Shown: positions 25,630 to 35,950 of the stretch, one piece after another
Numbering within the stretch: position 1 is the stretch's first letter
How the letters are laid out: each line of letters begins with the position of its first letter
From: Citrus sinensis
Lineage: Eukaryota; Streptophyta; Magnoliopsida; Sapindales; Rutaceae
Length of the DNA stretch: 64,000 nucleotides
NCBI RefSeq assembly: GCF_022201045.2
Contig: NC_068558.1
Location: forward strand, 41,559,501 to 41,623,500
Direction of reading: 5' to 3'
The notes under the pieces: generated by a model
Seen by the model: the letters and a program-made list of their open reading frames with translations, nothing else
What the model was told of the DNA's origin: nothing
Database searches by the model: none
Made by a program: the position numbers and the translations under genes

Positions 25630-25913
25630 AGGGCGTTCAAGCCGTTTCTGGACGTAAAACCAGAGGAAGATGTGAGCCACAGTCGCAACTACGTGTAAAT
25701 ATCCTTTTACTTTACTGTTATTTTATTTCATTTCACTGTTGTTTTATTGTTTGCATTATTGTCTTTAATAATTTTATTATTGTTTGCTATTTCCTTTTTA
25801 CTGTTTTCTTTTTGACTCGCGAGCCATGTGCTTCATGCGTTATTTGACACTAACATGTTACCTCATTCACAGCTGTGACCCACTATCACCAAGACTCTTA
25901 AATGTGATTTCTT

Positions 25914-26621
25914 TTGTCAAACACTCACAAATTGTTTTTGAGAAATATTCCAATGGCAGCTACTCCCAATAGACAATTCAAGAACATTTGTGTGCTTTCT
26001 GGATTTACCTATGGCAAACATAAAGAGTTCGTTGAGGCAGCCATAGATCTTGGTCGAAGCATAGCAGCGAGAAATTTACATTTGGTGTATGGAGGAGGTA
26101 ACCGAGGGTTATCAAAAATGGTCTCCGAAGCAGCTTTTATCAGAGGAAGTCAAGTGTTAGGCATCATCCCAAGAGTCCTAAAACCATTGGGCAGTTCGTC
26201 TGACTCATCAACTGGAGAAGAGTTAGTCGTCTCAGGTATGCAAGAAAGAATAACTGAAATGCTTAATCATGCTGATGCATTTATTTTCCTTCCAGGAGAT
26301 CTTGCAACACTAGAGGCACTTATCACGCTAGCATCTTGGGCCCATCTGCACATCCACCAAAAACCCATCGGTTTGTTAAATGTCAATAACTTTTATGATG
26401 GCTTTATCGCATTTCTTAACCATGCAATAAAAAACTATTTCATTCCCGCTAATGTGAAAAAACTTTTTATTTGTGCTCACACTGCTAACGAGCTACTTGA
26501 TCTGTTACAAGCTTATAGACCGGAGCCAGACCCCTGGACCTTCGTGTTGGAGCGTCCAAATAATGATGGTAACAGTAGCAGCAGTAAGAAGTACAAATTA
26601 GATTTAACTCTCCGCCTATAA
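25914..26621 (+). CDS. LOG-like cytokinin riboside 5'-monophosphate phosphoribohydrolase homologue carried by the retrotransposon
   Basis: 235 codons from 25914, or 222 from the ATG at 25953 (MAATPNRQFKNICVLSG). LOG enzymes release free, active cytokinin bases from their nucleoside monophosphates in the cytosol or nucleus. Matches run along nearly the whole length: FKNICVLSG, LVYGGGNRGL, VLGIIPRVL, MQERITEML, HADAFIFLPG, TLEALITLASWAHLHIH, KPIGLLNVNNFYD and FICAHTANELL. The family's glycine-rich signature loop after DAFI-LPG is recognisable but only partly kept, so enzyme activity cannot be assumed. There are no introns, whereas plant LOG genes have several, which fits capture from a processed transcript. 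It lies about 280 bases after the cysteine-rich ORF and inside a retroelement with seemingly identical LTRs. Confidence 0.85.
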   Translation: MSNTHKLFLRNIPMAATPNRQFKNICVLSGFTYGKHKEFVEAAIDLGRSIAARNLHLVYGGGNRGLSKMVSEAAFIRGSQVLGIIPRVLKPLGSSSDSSTGEELVVSGMQERITEMLNHADAFIFLPGDLATLEALITLASWAHLHIHQKPIGLLNVNNFYDGFIAFLNHAIKNYFIPANVKKLFICAHTANELLDLLQAYRPEPDPWTFVLERPNNDGNSSSSKKYKLDLTLRL

Positions 26622-26682
26622 ATATTTTCTTCTGTGTTGCACCACCCAGGTGATGTCTTCTAAACTCTACTTCTTTCCTTTC

Positions 26683-26702
26683 AAACATTGAGGACAATGT
26701 TT
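26683..26702 (+). other. Hairpin AAACATTG-AGGA-CAATGTTT
   Basis: An 8-bp perfect stem with a 4-base loop, just upstream of GGTTGGGGGGAGGG. ACATTGAGGACAATGT followed by a G tract is a recurrent feature in plant Ty3/gypsy elements after the coding region. Confidence 0.7.
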
Positions 26703-26800
26703 CGTTCTGGTTGGGGGGAGGGAATAGTCGACAATTGTAGAATTTTGGTTAAGTTTTTACTAATTTTTGTTGTAGAAACTAACTGTTGCTAACTTTTTGT

Positions 26801-27015
26801 GTTGAAGATGGCTGAATATGGAGTGTAGTGACTCTAGAAACGCATCTTCATCGTTTATAAAAAAAAAAAAAAATTCAGACATTTTCTTTTTCTTTATTAT
26901 GTGTTTATGTTTATTTTTCTTCTTTTTAATTTCTCCTCTATAAATATACATTTTCCAACTTTTGAGTCGAAGATGGCTGAATATGGAGTGTAGTTCCTCT
27001 AGAAACGCATCTTCT
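26801..27015 (+). repeat. Two copies of a 50-base element able to fold
   Basis: Copies at about 26801-26851 and 26967-27015 share GAAGATGGCTGAATATGGAG and AGAAACGCATCTTC. Within each, GAAGATG near the start can pair with CATCTTC at the end. An A or T run follows each copy. Confidence 0.6.
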
Positions 27016-28532
27016 TTAAAAAAAAAAAATCATTTTCGTTTTCTATCATTTTACGTGTAACTTTTCTAATTAGTTTTTATGCATCATTTTCACATTTCTG
27101 CATGCATATTTTCCTTTCATGTTTAGAATAGGTTGGGGGGTAGAATGTTGTTTAAAAAAAAAAAAAATTTGTGTGATTTGTTTTAACATTGGGTGACATG
27201 ATTAATTTTAAATTTTAGTATTTGTATTATCTTTGGTCTTAAGTGATGTTACATTATGTTTGCTACTCTACATGTTGATGTCGGAGACATATATGAGTTG
27301 CTTGAAGGAATGAACATGTCATAATAAGTACCAAGTGAGTTTTTGAGCCTATTATTTTTCTTGGAGAATAACCCTTTTGCCCACTCTTTATACAGCTTAG
27401 CAGTTTATTATTTTATACACGATCTCTAAATTACTTTTGAGTTAACCCTAAAAAAAAAAAAATTGTAAAATAAAAAAAAAAGAAAAAAGAAAAAGAAAAA
27501 AGAGTGTGTTGCTACATTTGGAGGCCCATCTAACTAGTAGATATGGAAGGTTATTCAGAGCCCTAAAAGACGATGGAAAGGCCATCTTTGATCCGTTTGA
27601 GCCTTTCTAGCCATCCCTTTTATTAAATATCCATAGTTAACCCTTTTGAGCCTTTAAAAAAAAAAAAACATTTTCTTTGTCAACTTATCATCTTGACCCA
27701 CTCCGATTTGGAGTATTACCCGATGTCTTATAAGTTCCATCACCTATTTATGTTTGAGAAAATGTAAATAATTATGTTGTTCAGTGAAGTTATGCCAAAA
27801 AACAAAAAAAAACAAAAAAAAAACAAAAACAAAAACAAAAACAAAAGTTGTTGTTTCAAAAGAATAAAAATAGGTGAAATCCACCTTGCAACTTCCAAAA
27901 AAAAAAAAAAAATTTCTCTGCATTTTTCTCAAACATACACTTTGTTTTCCTTATTTTCCTTCTTTGTTAGCCATGTCCCTAGCCTACGTTTCATCCTAAT
28001 AAAAGTCCTTCTTGATTTTAGGGAACTATAGTTTGAAGTAGAAGCTAGTTATATGGGCTAAAAAGATGTAGTGATGCATAATTAAAAAAAAAAAAAAGAT
28101 AAATAAAGTGGGTTGACTAACATTTTATTTGACTTGAGATCGTATTATTTCTAAGCTGAGGGCATATTTATTTCATCTTGGTGAGAGCATGTGATATCAC
28201 TTCTTTATTATTTTCTCTCTCAATTACCATTCATTGGAGTGACTATTTTTATTGGGATTAATTTATTTGTGAGAGTGTCACTACTTCCAGTGAGATTTTG
28301 GGGTTTGACATGTCATTCTTGAGAGTAGCTAAAACAAAGTCTACTGGGCTAATTCATGTGGATGGTTGATGTGGGTGTGATGTTGCTTTAGACTAGAGAT
28401 AATGCTTATACTTTTATTTGAGTGTTATCATTAATCTGATGGAATAAATACGAGTGTTTCTATTAAAACAAAAAAAAAAATTATTTTGAATTTGAATTTT
28501 GTTTTCGCTTTATTTGCTAGGGACTAGCAATA

Positions 28533-28548
28533 AGCTGGTTGGGGGGTG
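28533..28548 (+). other. Polypurine tract before the 3' LTR
   Basis: CTGGTTGGGGGGTG directly precedes the TGTTGAG start of the 3' LTR and is the expected primer for plus-strand DNA. Confidence 0.75.
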
Positions 28549-29932
28549 TGTTGAGTATTAGAAAATGCATATTTATAAAGGAGAAAACCGTTATTTTACA
28601 TTTTAAGTCTTACTAACAACCCTTACTTTTATATATTTAACCTTCTTGTGATTTAATTACATGTGTTTTATTTTAATTAAGTATTTTATGTATTTTAGGG
28701 GCATTATAGTCATTTCACAATAAAGGAGAGATCAGACGGCAAAACGGACATCACTTTTGAACTCAGGACGGTCGAAAACCTTAGGAGGAGCATAAAAGGA
28801 AAAATGACACTATTCACATGTACGGTACTATTCACGTGTACGGTACTGTATACGTTACTGTTCACGACACTGTTCACATAGACGGATGATGACGTGGCAT
28901 TGACCGATGATGTGGCATTGACTGATGAGGTGTCACGATCCTGTTGGACTAAAATTCTTATGTACTGTTGATGGTGACGTGGCAGCATATCAGTGGACGA
29001 AAAATCTCGCGTACGGTGCATGCATCACACAGGATTATTTTCAACCAAACCGCGTTACTGTTCATCCGGGTCAAACCGCGTTACTGTTCAAAGTCGGGTC
29101 AAACCGTGTTACTGTTCATCCGCGTGGTCAAACCGTGGACTGTTGACTGATGACGTGGCGCAATCCTGAGCGTCCAAACTATTTTTAATCCGATGGCCAT
29201 GATTTACTCCATGTATCTATAAAAAGGGGGCCTCCCCCCCCTAATTTGATATCTCTGAATCCATTTTTGGGATCCATTTTCTGTAATTCCTTCTCCATCT
29301 TGTATTTTCTTCGTATTTTAATAAATTTCCATTTTGCCCCTAGTTCAATTATGAGTGGCTAATTTTCTTTCAAGCTTGGGTTGAAGGTGAAGTCTCAACA
29401 TGTGTCATGGGCTTAATTTGGTAAATTTATTTTCTCTTCCCCTCTAATTTTTGTGGATGTTTTGACTTCTCGTCGACAAATAATAATAGTCTTGTCTAGA
29501 TACCGCCTTGGTTACACCGGCTCTCTAGTATAAGGTTATTATTATTTGGCACGATAAGCCCTTAGCACCATATTGATTAGAGCGTGGTTCATGAGGTGTG
29601 GATTCCCCCCTCATGATTTAATTGGCATTAATACGGATTATTTAGCCCATGATGCATGTTGATACGGATCCAGATACCCAAGTACGTCATTTCAATAGAA
29701 TTCTCTTCAATTCATTCTCGCCATTTCAATTCCAGTTTTAGAATTTATTCTCGCCATTTTAATTTAAGTTTTAGCATATTCCAAATCATTTCCACCATAA
29801 ATCCAATCACCCATTTACAAAATTAATTCTACACAATTAAAATCCACCTCCTCGTGGGATCGACACTCGTCACCATAGATCTATACTACAATAGATTCGT
29901 GCGCTTGCGAGTACATTAAAATTTGCACAACA
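28549..29932 (+). repeat. 3' LTR of the Athila-lineage element
   Basis: 1384 bp and, by eye, identical to 17401-18784 at a constant offset of 11,148. The small ORFs in the two LTRs are the same. It is followed by the target duplication ACAGC. Confidence 0.92.
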
Positions 29933-32757
29933 ACAGCTTCCCTTTACCAAAGATCGATCAGCTAGTAGATTCAACGGCTGGACACGGTCTGCTCAGTTTC
30001 ATGGATGCGTTCTCGGGATACAACCAAATCCCCATGTACGAGCAAGATAAGGAGAGCACGGCTTTCATCACTAACCAGGGTTTGTTCTGTTACAGGATAA
30101 TGCCATTTGGTCTAAAAAATGCTGAGGTCACCTATCAGAGGCTGGTGAACAAAGTCTTTAAGCCATTGATCGGGAAAACCATGGAGGTGTACGTGGATGA
30201 CATGATCACCAAATCCAAAATCCCGAAGGAACATGTCAGACACCTCGAGGAGACCTTCGGGCTTTTGAGGAAGTATAAGATGAAGCTCAACCCGGAGAAG
30301 TGCGCTTTTGGGGTCGAGTCAGGGAAATTCCTTGGATTCATGGTGAGCCATAGAGGGATTGAAGCAAATCCCGAGAAAATCCAGGCGATTGTGCAGATGA
30401 GGTCTCCTCGTAACCTGAAGGAAATGCAGAGCCTCACGGGGAGGTTGGCGGCGTTGAACAGATTCATATCCAAGGCTACAGATAAGTGTCAGCCATTCTT
30501 TCAAGTGATAAGGAGGGGGAAGAAAACAGAATGGACACCAGAATGCGAGGAAGCCTTCCAGAACTTGAAGCAGTACTTGCAGCAAGCTCCACTACTGTCC
30601 ACACCGAGGGATGGGGACAAGTTATATCTGTATTTGGCGGTATCGGATCGAGCCGCCAGTTCTGTTCTGGTGAGAGAGGAAGAAAGAGTTCAGTATCCGA
30701 TATACTACACCAGTAAGGCCCTACTCGACGCTGAGACCAGATACCCACCGTTGGAGAAATGGGCACTTGCCCTTGTAGTTGCGGCTCGGAAGTTGAGGCC
30801 ATATTTTCAAGCATTCCCAGTCTCGGTAATAACAAACCAGCCATTGCGTCAAACTCTGCACAAGCCAGATGCTTCTGGTCGGCTCGTCAAGTGGGCTATA
30901 GAGCTGAGCGAGTTCGACATAGACTACAAACCCCGAGCAACGATAAAGGCTCAGGCAATGGTCGACTTCGTAGCAGAATTCACAGAGCCTGAAGTGTGTT
31001 TAGACCAGCAAGATGTAGTTACAGACAGTGGCGAAGCTCAAGTATGGCAGATGTCTGTGGATGGGTCGTCAAGGGAGCAGGGTTCGGGAGCAGGGATTGT
31101 ATTGGAAGGCCCTGAGGGAGAGGAGATCTCTTATGCTGTAAAGTTAGAATTCGCAGCCACCAATAACCAGGCAGAGTATGAAGCCTTGATAGCAGGATTG
31201 GAGTTGGCTAAGGCCGTGAGAGCAGATAAGGTGAAGATCAGAACTGATTCCCAGCTGGTCGCGAATTATATCAGTGAAAGATTTCAACCAAGAGAGGAGA
31301 AGATGGAACAGTATTTGAAAATAGTCAGGCGGATGATGGGAAAATTTGAAGCAGTGGAGGTGATACAAATCCCCAGAGAGCAGAATAGTCGAGCAGATAT
31401 TTTGGCCAAGATGGCAGCGGTAGCAGACCCAAAAATGCCAAAGTCGATCCCTCTAGAGGTGAAGTCCAGCCCGAGCATCGAGCAGAATCTGGGGGTATTG
31501 CAGATAGAACAAAAATGCACGTGGATGGACCCAATAACTTCATACCTTAGAGACGGGGTATTGCCACCAGATAAGCTGCGGGCTCGGAAGATTAGAGCCC
31601 AAGCCTCGAGATACACGATGATTGACGGGGTACTGTATCGGCGAGGGTATACACTACCTTTCCTTCGGTGTTTGGATGAGGACGACGCAGATTACGTTCT
31701 AAGGAAAATACATGAAGGAATTTGCGGGAATCATTCTAGTGGGAGGTCCCTGGCCCACAAAGCTCTAAGGCAGGGATATTTCTGGCCGACAATGCACCAG
31801 GATGCACAAGAGAAAACCAGGAGCTGTGTAAGCTGCTAGAGTTTTGCAAGTTTCTCCAACCAACCACCAGAGAAGCTCACCTCTATGGCCTCCCCTTGGC
31901 CATTTGCTCAATGGGGGATTGATCTGATCGGCCCGCTGCCAAAGGGACGAGGAGCAGCAACGCATGTAATAGTTGCCATAGATTACTTCACGAAGTGGAT
32001 TGAGGTCGAAGCCCTTAGCAGGATCACAGAGAAGAAAACAACAGACTTTGTGTGGAGAAACCTGGTATGTCGATACGGGATCCCATATGCCCTGGTAACG
32101 GATAATGGCAGGCAGTTCAATAATCACAGCTTCAGGGATTTCTGCTAGAACCTCGGGATAGAGCTGAAGTATTGCTCGTCTGCTCACCCCCAATCGAATG
32201 GACAAGTAGAAGCAGCCAACAAGACAATCAAGAGGCTTTTGAAAACCAGGCTTTGAGTAAAAAAGGATGCATGGGTTGATGAGCTGTCAAGTGTGCTATG
32301 GGCATACAGAACAACCCACAAAACAGCAACTGGGGAGACACTGTTCGCCCTGGCTTTCAGACATGAAGCGGTCGTGCCAACTGAGATAGGAACGACCACG
32401 CACCGAACAAATCATTTCAATGAGCAGGATAACGATGAGCAGATGTGTCTGAATCTTGATCTGCTAACGGAAAAGAGGGAGCAAGCAGCTGGTCAATCTG
32501 CCATTTACCAGTAAAGGGTTGCTCGTTATTATAACCAGAAGGTGAACATACGGCAGTTTAAGGTCAGAGATTGGGTGTTAAGGAAAGTGAATCAGAACAC
32601 CAAAGACTCGACTCAAGGAGTGCTCGGTCCGAATTGGGAGGGGCCGTATAGAGTCAAGCAGCTAATTGGACCAGGAGCTTACAAGTTGGTTCGCATGGAT
32701 GGCCACGAGGTGAAGCGCCCATGGAACGCAGCACATCTCAGGAAATATTTCCAGTAA
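29933..32757 (+). pseudogene. Tat-lineage pol (right of the nested insertion): RT, RNase H, archaeal-type RNase H, integrase
   Basis: Coding sequence resumes within reverse transcriptase (FMDAFSGYNQIPMYEQDK, IMPFGLKN, VYVDDMITKSK), then RNase H (about 30600-30990), a second, archaeal-type RNase H (about 31050-31430; MSVDGSSREQGSGAGIVLEG, NNQAEYEALIAGL, IRTDSQLVANYI), the integrase zinc finger (to about 31840), the integrase core (about 31890-32270; WGIDLIGPLPKG, VTDNGRQF) and a C-terminal part ending near 32757 (AAHLRKYFQ). The double RNase H is diagnostic for the Tat lineage. The region has several breaks and is a fossil. Confidence 0.88.
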
Positions 32758-32889
32758 GAGTCGTTAATATTTCCAAATTCTTTCTGTTCGTAGTTGTTGT
32801 TATTTATTTTATGTCCAAACAATTTCATGTAAGTTGAATCCTGCAATTAATGGAACGTCGAGGAACTTCATTCACTTGAAACTGTGAAA

Positions 32890-33627
32890 AGTCACTAAGG
32901 CATGCAAAGGCTCACCAAGTCTCAAAGCCTGTTTATGGCGAGACAGAAGCCAAGCATATCAGGATCGGCTCGATCGCGCGAAGGTGAGCAGAATCCCCAA
33001 GCATCGAAGAAGTCACTAAGGCATGCAAAGGCTCACCAAGTCTCAAAGCTTGTTTATGGCGAGACCAGAAGCCAAACGTGCCAGGATCTGCTCGGCCGCG
33101 AGAAGGCTAGCAGGATCCCAAGCTTTGAAGAAATTACCTAAGGTATGCAAAGGCTCGACAAAGTCTCAAAGCCTGTTTATGGCGAGACCAGAAGCCAAGC
33201 GTGCCAGGATCTGCTCGACCACGAGAAGGCGAACAAAATCCCAAGCATTGAAGAATTTACTAAGGCATGCAAAGCCTCGTCAAGTCTCAAAGCCTGTTTT
33301 ATGGCGAGACAGAAGCCAAGCATGGCAGGATCTGCTCGACCACATGAAGGCGAGCAGACTCCAAAGCATTCGAAAAAATTTCTAAGGCATGCAAATGCTC
33401 ACCAAGTCTCAAAGCCTGTTTATGGCGAGACCAGAAGCCAAGCGTGCCAGGATCTGCTCGACCACGAGAAGGCGAGCAGAATCCCAAGCATTGAAGAATT
33501 TACTAGTGCATGCAAAGGCTCACCAAGTCTCAAAGCCTGTTTATGGCGAGACCAGAAGTCAGGCGTGCCAGGATCTGCTCGACCAAGCGAAGGCGAGTAG
33601 ACCACCAAAGTTTCCAGTCTTGATTCG
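32890..33627 (+). repeat. Tandem repeat array in the Tat element, about 121-bp unit, six copies
   Basis: The phrase GGCATGCAAAGGCTCACCAA and its variants recur at about 32898, 33019, 33141, 33263, 33384 and 33507, a spacing of 121-123 bases. Each unit contains TCTCAAAGCCTGTTTATGGC and CAGGATCTGCTCGACCA-like sequence. The array lies between integrase and the 3' LTR, where Tat/Ogre elements often carry satellite-like arrays. The units differ by a few bases. Confidence 0.88.
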
Positions 33628-33660
33628 TTTCACTCTCAACACTAGAAACTGAGGGACCGG

Positions 33661-34335
33661 TGTTTGAAGGAAATACTCCGACGAGACCAGACGTGATGAG
33701 CAGATGTTTGGTGGCAGAAGTCTGCGAGCAGGTGTGTCCTGTAAGAGCCAGGTAACAGGGGCAGGAATATTCTGCTCATCCACGAGCACGTCATCCGCGA
33801 GGCCAATTTCCTGTAAGAAGCATAAAGTCATTCCTGCTGTATTCTCGCTAAGGGTTTATTCGAGGAGACCCAGTCAACGACAGTTGGCAAGGCATGCTCT
33901 CCAGCCCGAGAATCTAGGCACGAAGGCCACGCAACCACCCACGACTACGGAAATAGGGAATCCACGTTCGAGAGGTGGGAGGATAACGGGCGTAGACTGC
34001 GAAAAACTGGGATTCAGAGGAAGCCTATAAAAAGGTAGCCAACAAATGTAAAAGGGTTAGCAATTTTGAGACTAGAAAAGAGATAAAAGCCATTCTAAAA
34101 GAGAGAAAACAACCTAACAGCCATAAGATTTGTGGCAAGCGTTCCCCGAACCTTCATATCTGACTTGAGCGTCGGAGGGTTTGCGTCGGGAAAACAACCG
34201 GCGTACTCTGACCTATCTGTGTGCGCAGGAACCACTGGAGAAGAAACTTTACGAGGAGAGATCCTGGTCGTGGTGAAGTTGATCGAGCAGAGACCCTGGT
34301 CGTAGAACGAGGACAACCAGAATCTCGCATCAACA
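33661..34335 (+). repeat. 3' LTR of the Tat-lineage element
   Basis: 675 bp, begins TGTTTGAAGG and ends CATCAACA, followed by the target duplication ATTTC. It pairs with 16077-16751. Confidence 0.9.
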
Positions 34336-34340
34336 ATTTC

Positions 34341-35241
34341 TATTAATATTCAAATTTTACATAGTAAATAATGATAATCTACTGCAATTGGCTATCATCA
34401 TTGCCAAAATAAAAAATAAATTAAATTAAATAACTCGTATATCATTCACATGCAACCAACTCTGTACTCCTTAGTTGAGTTTATAAGGCACATCTTTATC
34501 TCATGTTAAGGGTGTTTGTTTCTTTATTTATTTTGATATGTGAGTTTATTTATATGTTATTTGATTTGATTTTAGATTTTATAGCGGATCATAGTTTTGA
34601 TATTTTGGGTCAAGTCCTAACAAGATATATTTAGTTGTATTCAAACAAATAAACTGAAAAATAAGATCAGTTAATACTAGTGTATTATTAATAGAGCCTA
34701 AGATTCAAGCCCTCTCAAAGGAACTCATTTTTCCAATAATTAGATGCTTATCACTCGAGTCTCTTTAAAGGAACTCATTCCCCGGTAAAATAATTAGATG
34801 AGAGTAAATAAATAAAAATATCTCTTAAATATTTGGCGTTTAGACATGTCCAAAAAATATATATATAAAAATTCTTGACTACGTCATGATGAAAATGATG
34901 CAAATGAGTCCTAAAACCAAAGAGATGAAAATGAAAAGGTACCGACATAAAACACTGGGTCGTTAAGGCATAAGATCCAGCCCAGTCCAATTAGGCCCAT
35001 TCGCAGGCCGACAATTTTAAGACAATCGAAAAGTAAAAGTAAGAATCCAAACCCAATTAGTCAACCGGTGATTTCTGGGAAAGCAAAATTAAGTACGCAT
35101 CGTACTCACCATAAAGCAATAGAAGTAGAAAACGACTACGTAACCAGCTCTCACCACTAAATTATCCACACTTCCACGCATCAGCAGCCGTCAGATTCCT
35201 CTTCCATTCAAAATCGACCGTCCATCAGGATTCCACAAACA
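34341..35241. other. Intergenic DNA between the retrotransposon nest and a MULE
   Basis: AT-rich, no supported gene. A short stretch at about 34507-34665 begins GGGTGTTTGTTT and ends near AAACAAATAAACTG, hinting at an old MITE, but no target duplication was found. Confidence 0.35.
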
Positions 35242-35250
35242 TTAAAACTA

Positions 35251-35941
35251 GGGAAAATATCCACCGTCCACTTATTTTTTACACCTTTTTTAAAAATACA
35301 CAATTCCTTTATTTTTTAGCTGGAATCCACCTAAAGTTACATTTTTTTTCACTTTTCCACTTCCGTTTGGAGTCCGTTAAGAAAACTAACGGAAACTTAA
35401 TAAAATGACCATTTTACCCCCAAAACGAAAATTACAATTTCACCTTAAAAAATACCAAAAATAATAAGATTTAATGATGAATATCATTATTGGTACTTTA
35501 ATGAAGTACAAAAAAATCTTAACTACTAGAGATTATAACTCAATTAATAATAAAACTCTACTTATCTTAAATTCAATTGATGATTTGTGAGATTGAGCTA
35601 TTTTTAATACTACTGTTATAATTTAGCATTCTAATTACAGATATATTTAAAAAAAAAACATGTATTTGATGGTTATGGAATTAATTTATTTATTGACCGA
35701 TGGGGAAAATAATTAGATTTAATCTAATTATTTTTTGTAATTTTTAAGGTGAAATTGTAATTTTCGTTTTGGGGGTAAAATGGTCATTTTTTAAAGTTTC
35801 CGTTAGTTTTCTTAACGGATTCCAAACGGAAGTGGAAAAGTGAAAAAAAATGTAACTTTGGGTGGATTCCAGCCAAAAAATAAAGGAATTGTGTATTTTT
35901 GAAAAAGGTGTAAAAAATAAGTGGACGGTGGATATTTTCCC
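35251..35941. mobile_element. Non-autonomous Mutator-like foldback element (MULE) with long TIRs
   Basis: 691 bp with about 200-bp terminal inverted repeats: left arm 35251 to about 35455, right arm about 35740-35941. The outer 35 bases are perfectly inverted (GGGAAAATATCCACCGTCCA and onward). It is flanked by a perfect 9-bp duplication TTAAAACTA at 35242-35250 and 35942-35950. Long TIRs and a 9-bp target duplication are the marks of Mutator-like elements. The inside (about 35456-35740) is AT-rich and has no transposase. It sits about 400 bases before the SUMO start codon. Confidence 0.92.
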
Positions 35942-35950
35942 TTAAAACTA

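Larger units (their letters stand above)
26622..28548 (+). other. Non-coding 3' part of the Athila-lineage element
   Basis: About 1.9 kb between the LOG-like ORF and the 3' LTR, with many A runs and little coding potential. It includes a hairpin, two copies of a 50-base element, three GGTTGGGGGG-type purine tracts (near 26711, 27131 and 28535), and the polypurine tract directly before the LTR. Long non-coding 3' parts are common in Athila and Tat elements. Confidence 0.7.
17401..29932 (+). mobile_element. Young Ty3/gypsy Athila-lineage retrotransposon carrying two extra ORFs
   Basis: 12,532 bp, inserted in the reverse transcriptase region of the Tat element, with a perfect 5-bp target duplication ACAGC at 17396-17400 and 29933-29937. 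The LTRs (1384 bp each, 17401-18784 and 28549-29932) look identical throughout by eye, so insertion is very recent. It looks whole: LTR, primer site, one uninterrupted gag-pol frame of about 1800 codons, a small ORF, a cysteine-rich ORF, a LOG-like ORF, a long non-coding 3' part with a purine-rich tract, and LTR. Gag and polymerase wording ([32 protein letters not shown]) is that of Athila. Athila relatives often have an env-like ORF downstream of pol; here two unrelated proteins are found instead. Confidence 0.93.
16077..34335 (+). mobile_element. Degraded Ty3/gypsy Tat-lineage LTR retrotransposon, split by a younger element
   Basis: The element has two 675-bp LTRs (16077-16751 and 33661-34335) and a 5-bp target duplication ATTTC at 16072-16076 and 34336-34340. 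Without the nested insertion it is about 5.7 kb. The order of parts is LTR, primer binding site, remnant of gag, reverse transcriptase, RNase H, a second archaeal-type RNase H, integrase, a tandem repeat array and LTR. The second RNase H places it in the Tat (Tat/Ogre/Retand) lineage. It is broken: gag is mostly gone and the coding part has several breaks. The LTRs differ at about 18 positions by eye (about 2.7 percent), suggesting very roughly one million years with the rates commonly used for plant LTRs. Confidence 0.9.

Noticed and set aside
30135-31616. Several minus-strand ORFs of 70-120 codons
   Set aside because: Shadows of the Tat reverse transcriptase and RNase H coding strand.
32890-33627. 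Regular repeats that might suggest a CRISPR array
   Set aside because: The unit is about 121 bp without unique spacers, lies in a plant retrotransposon, and is a plain tandem array.
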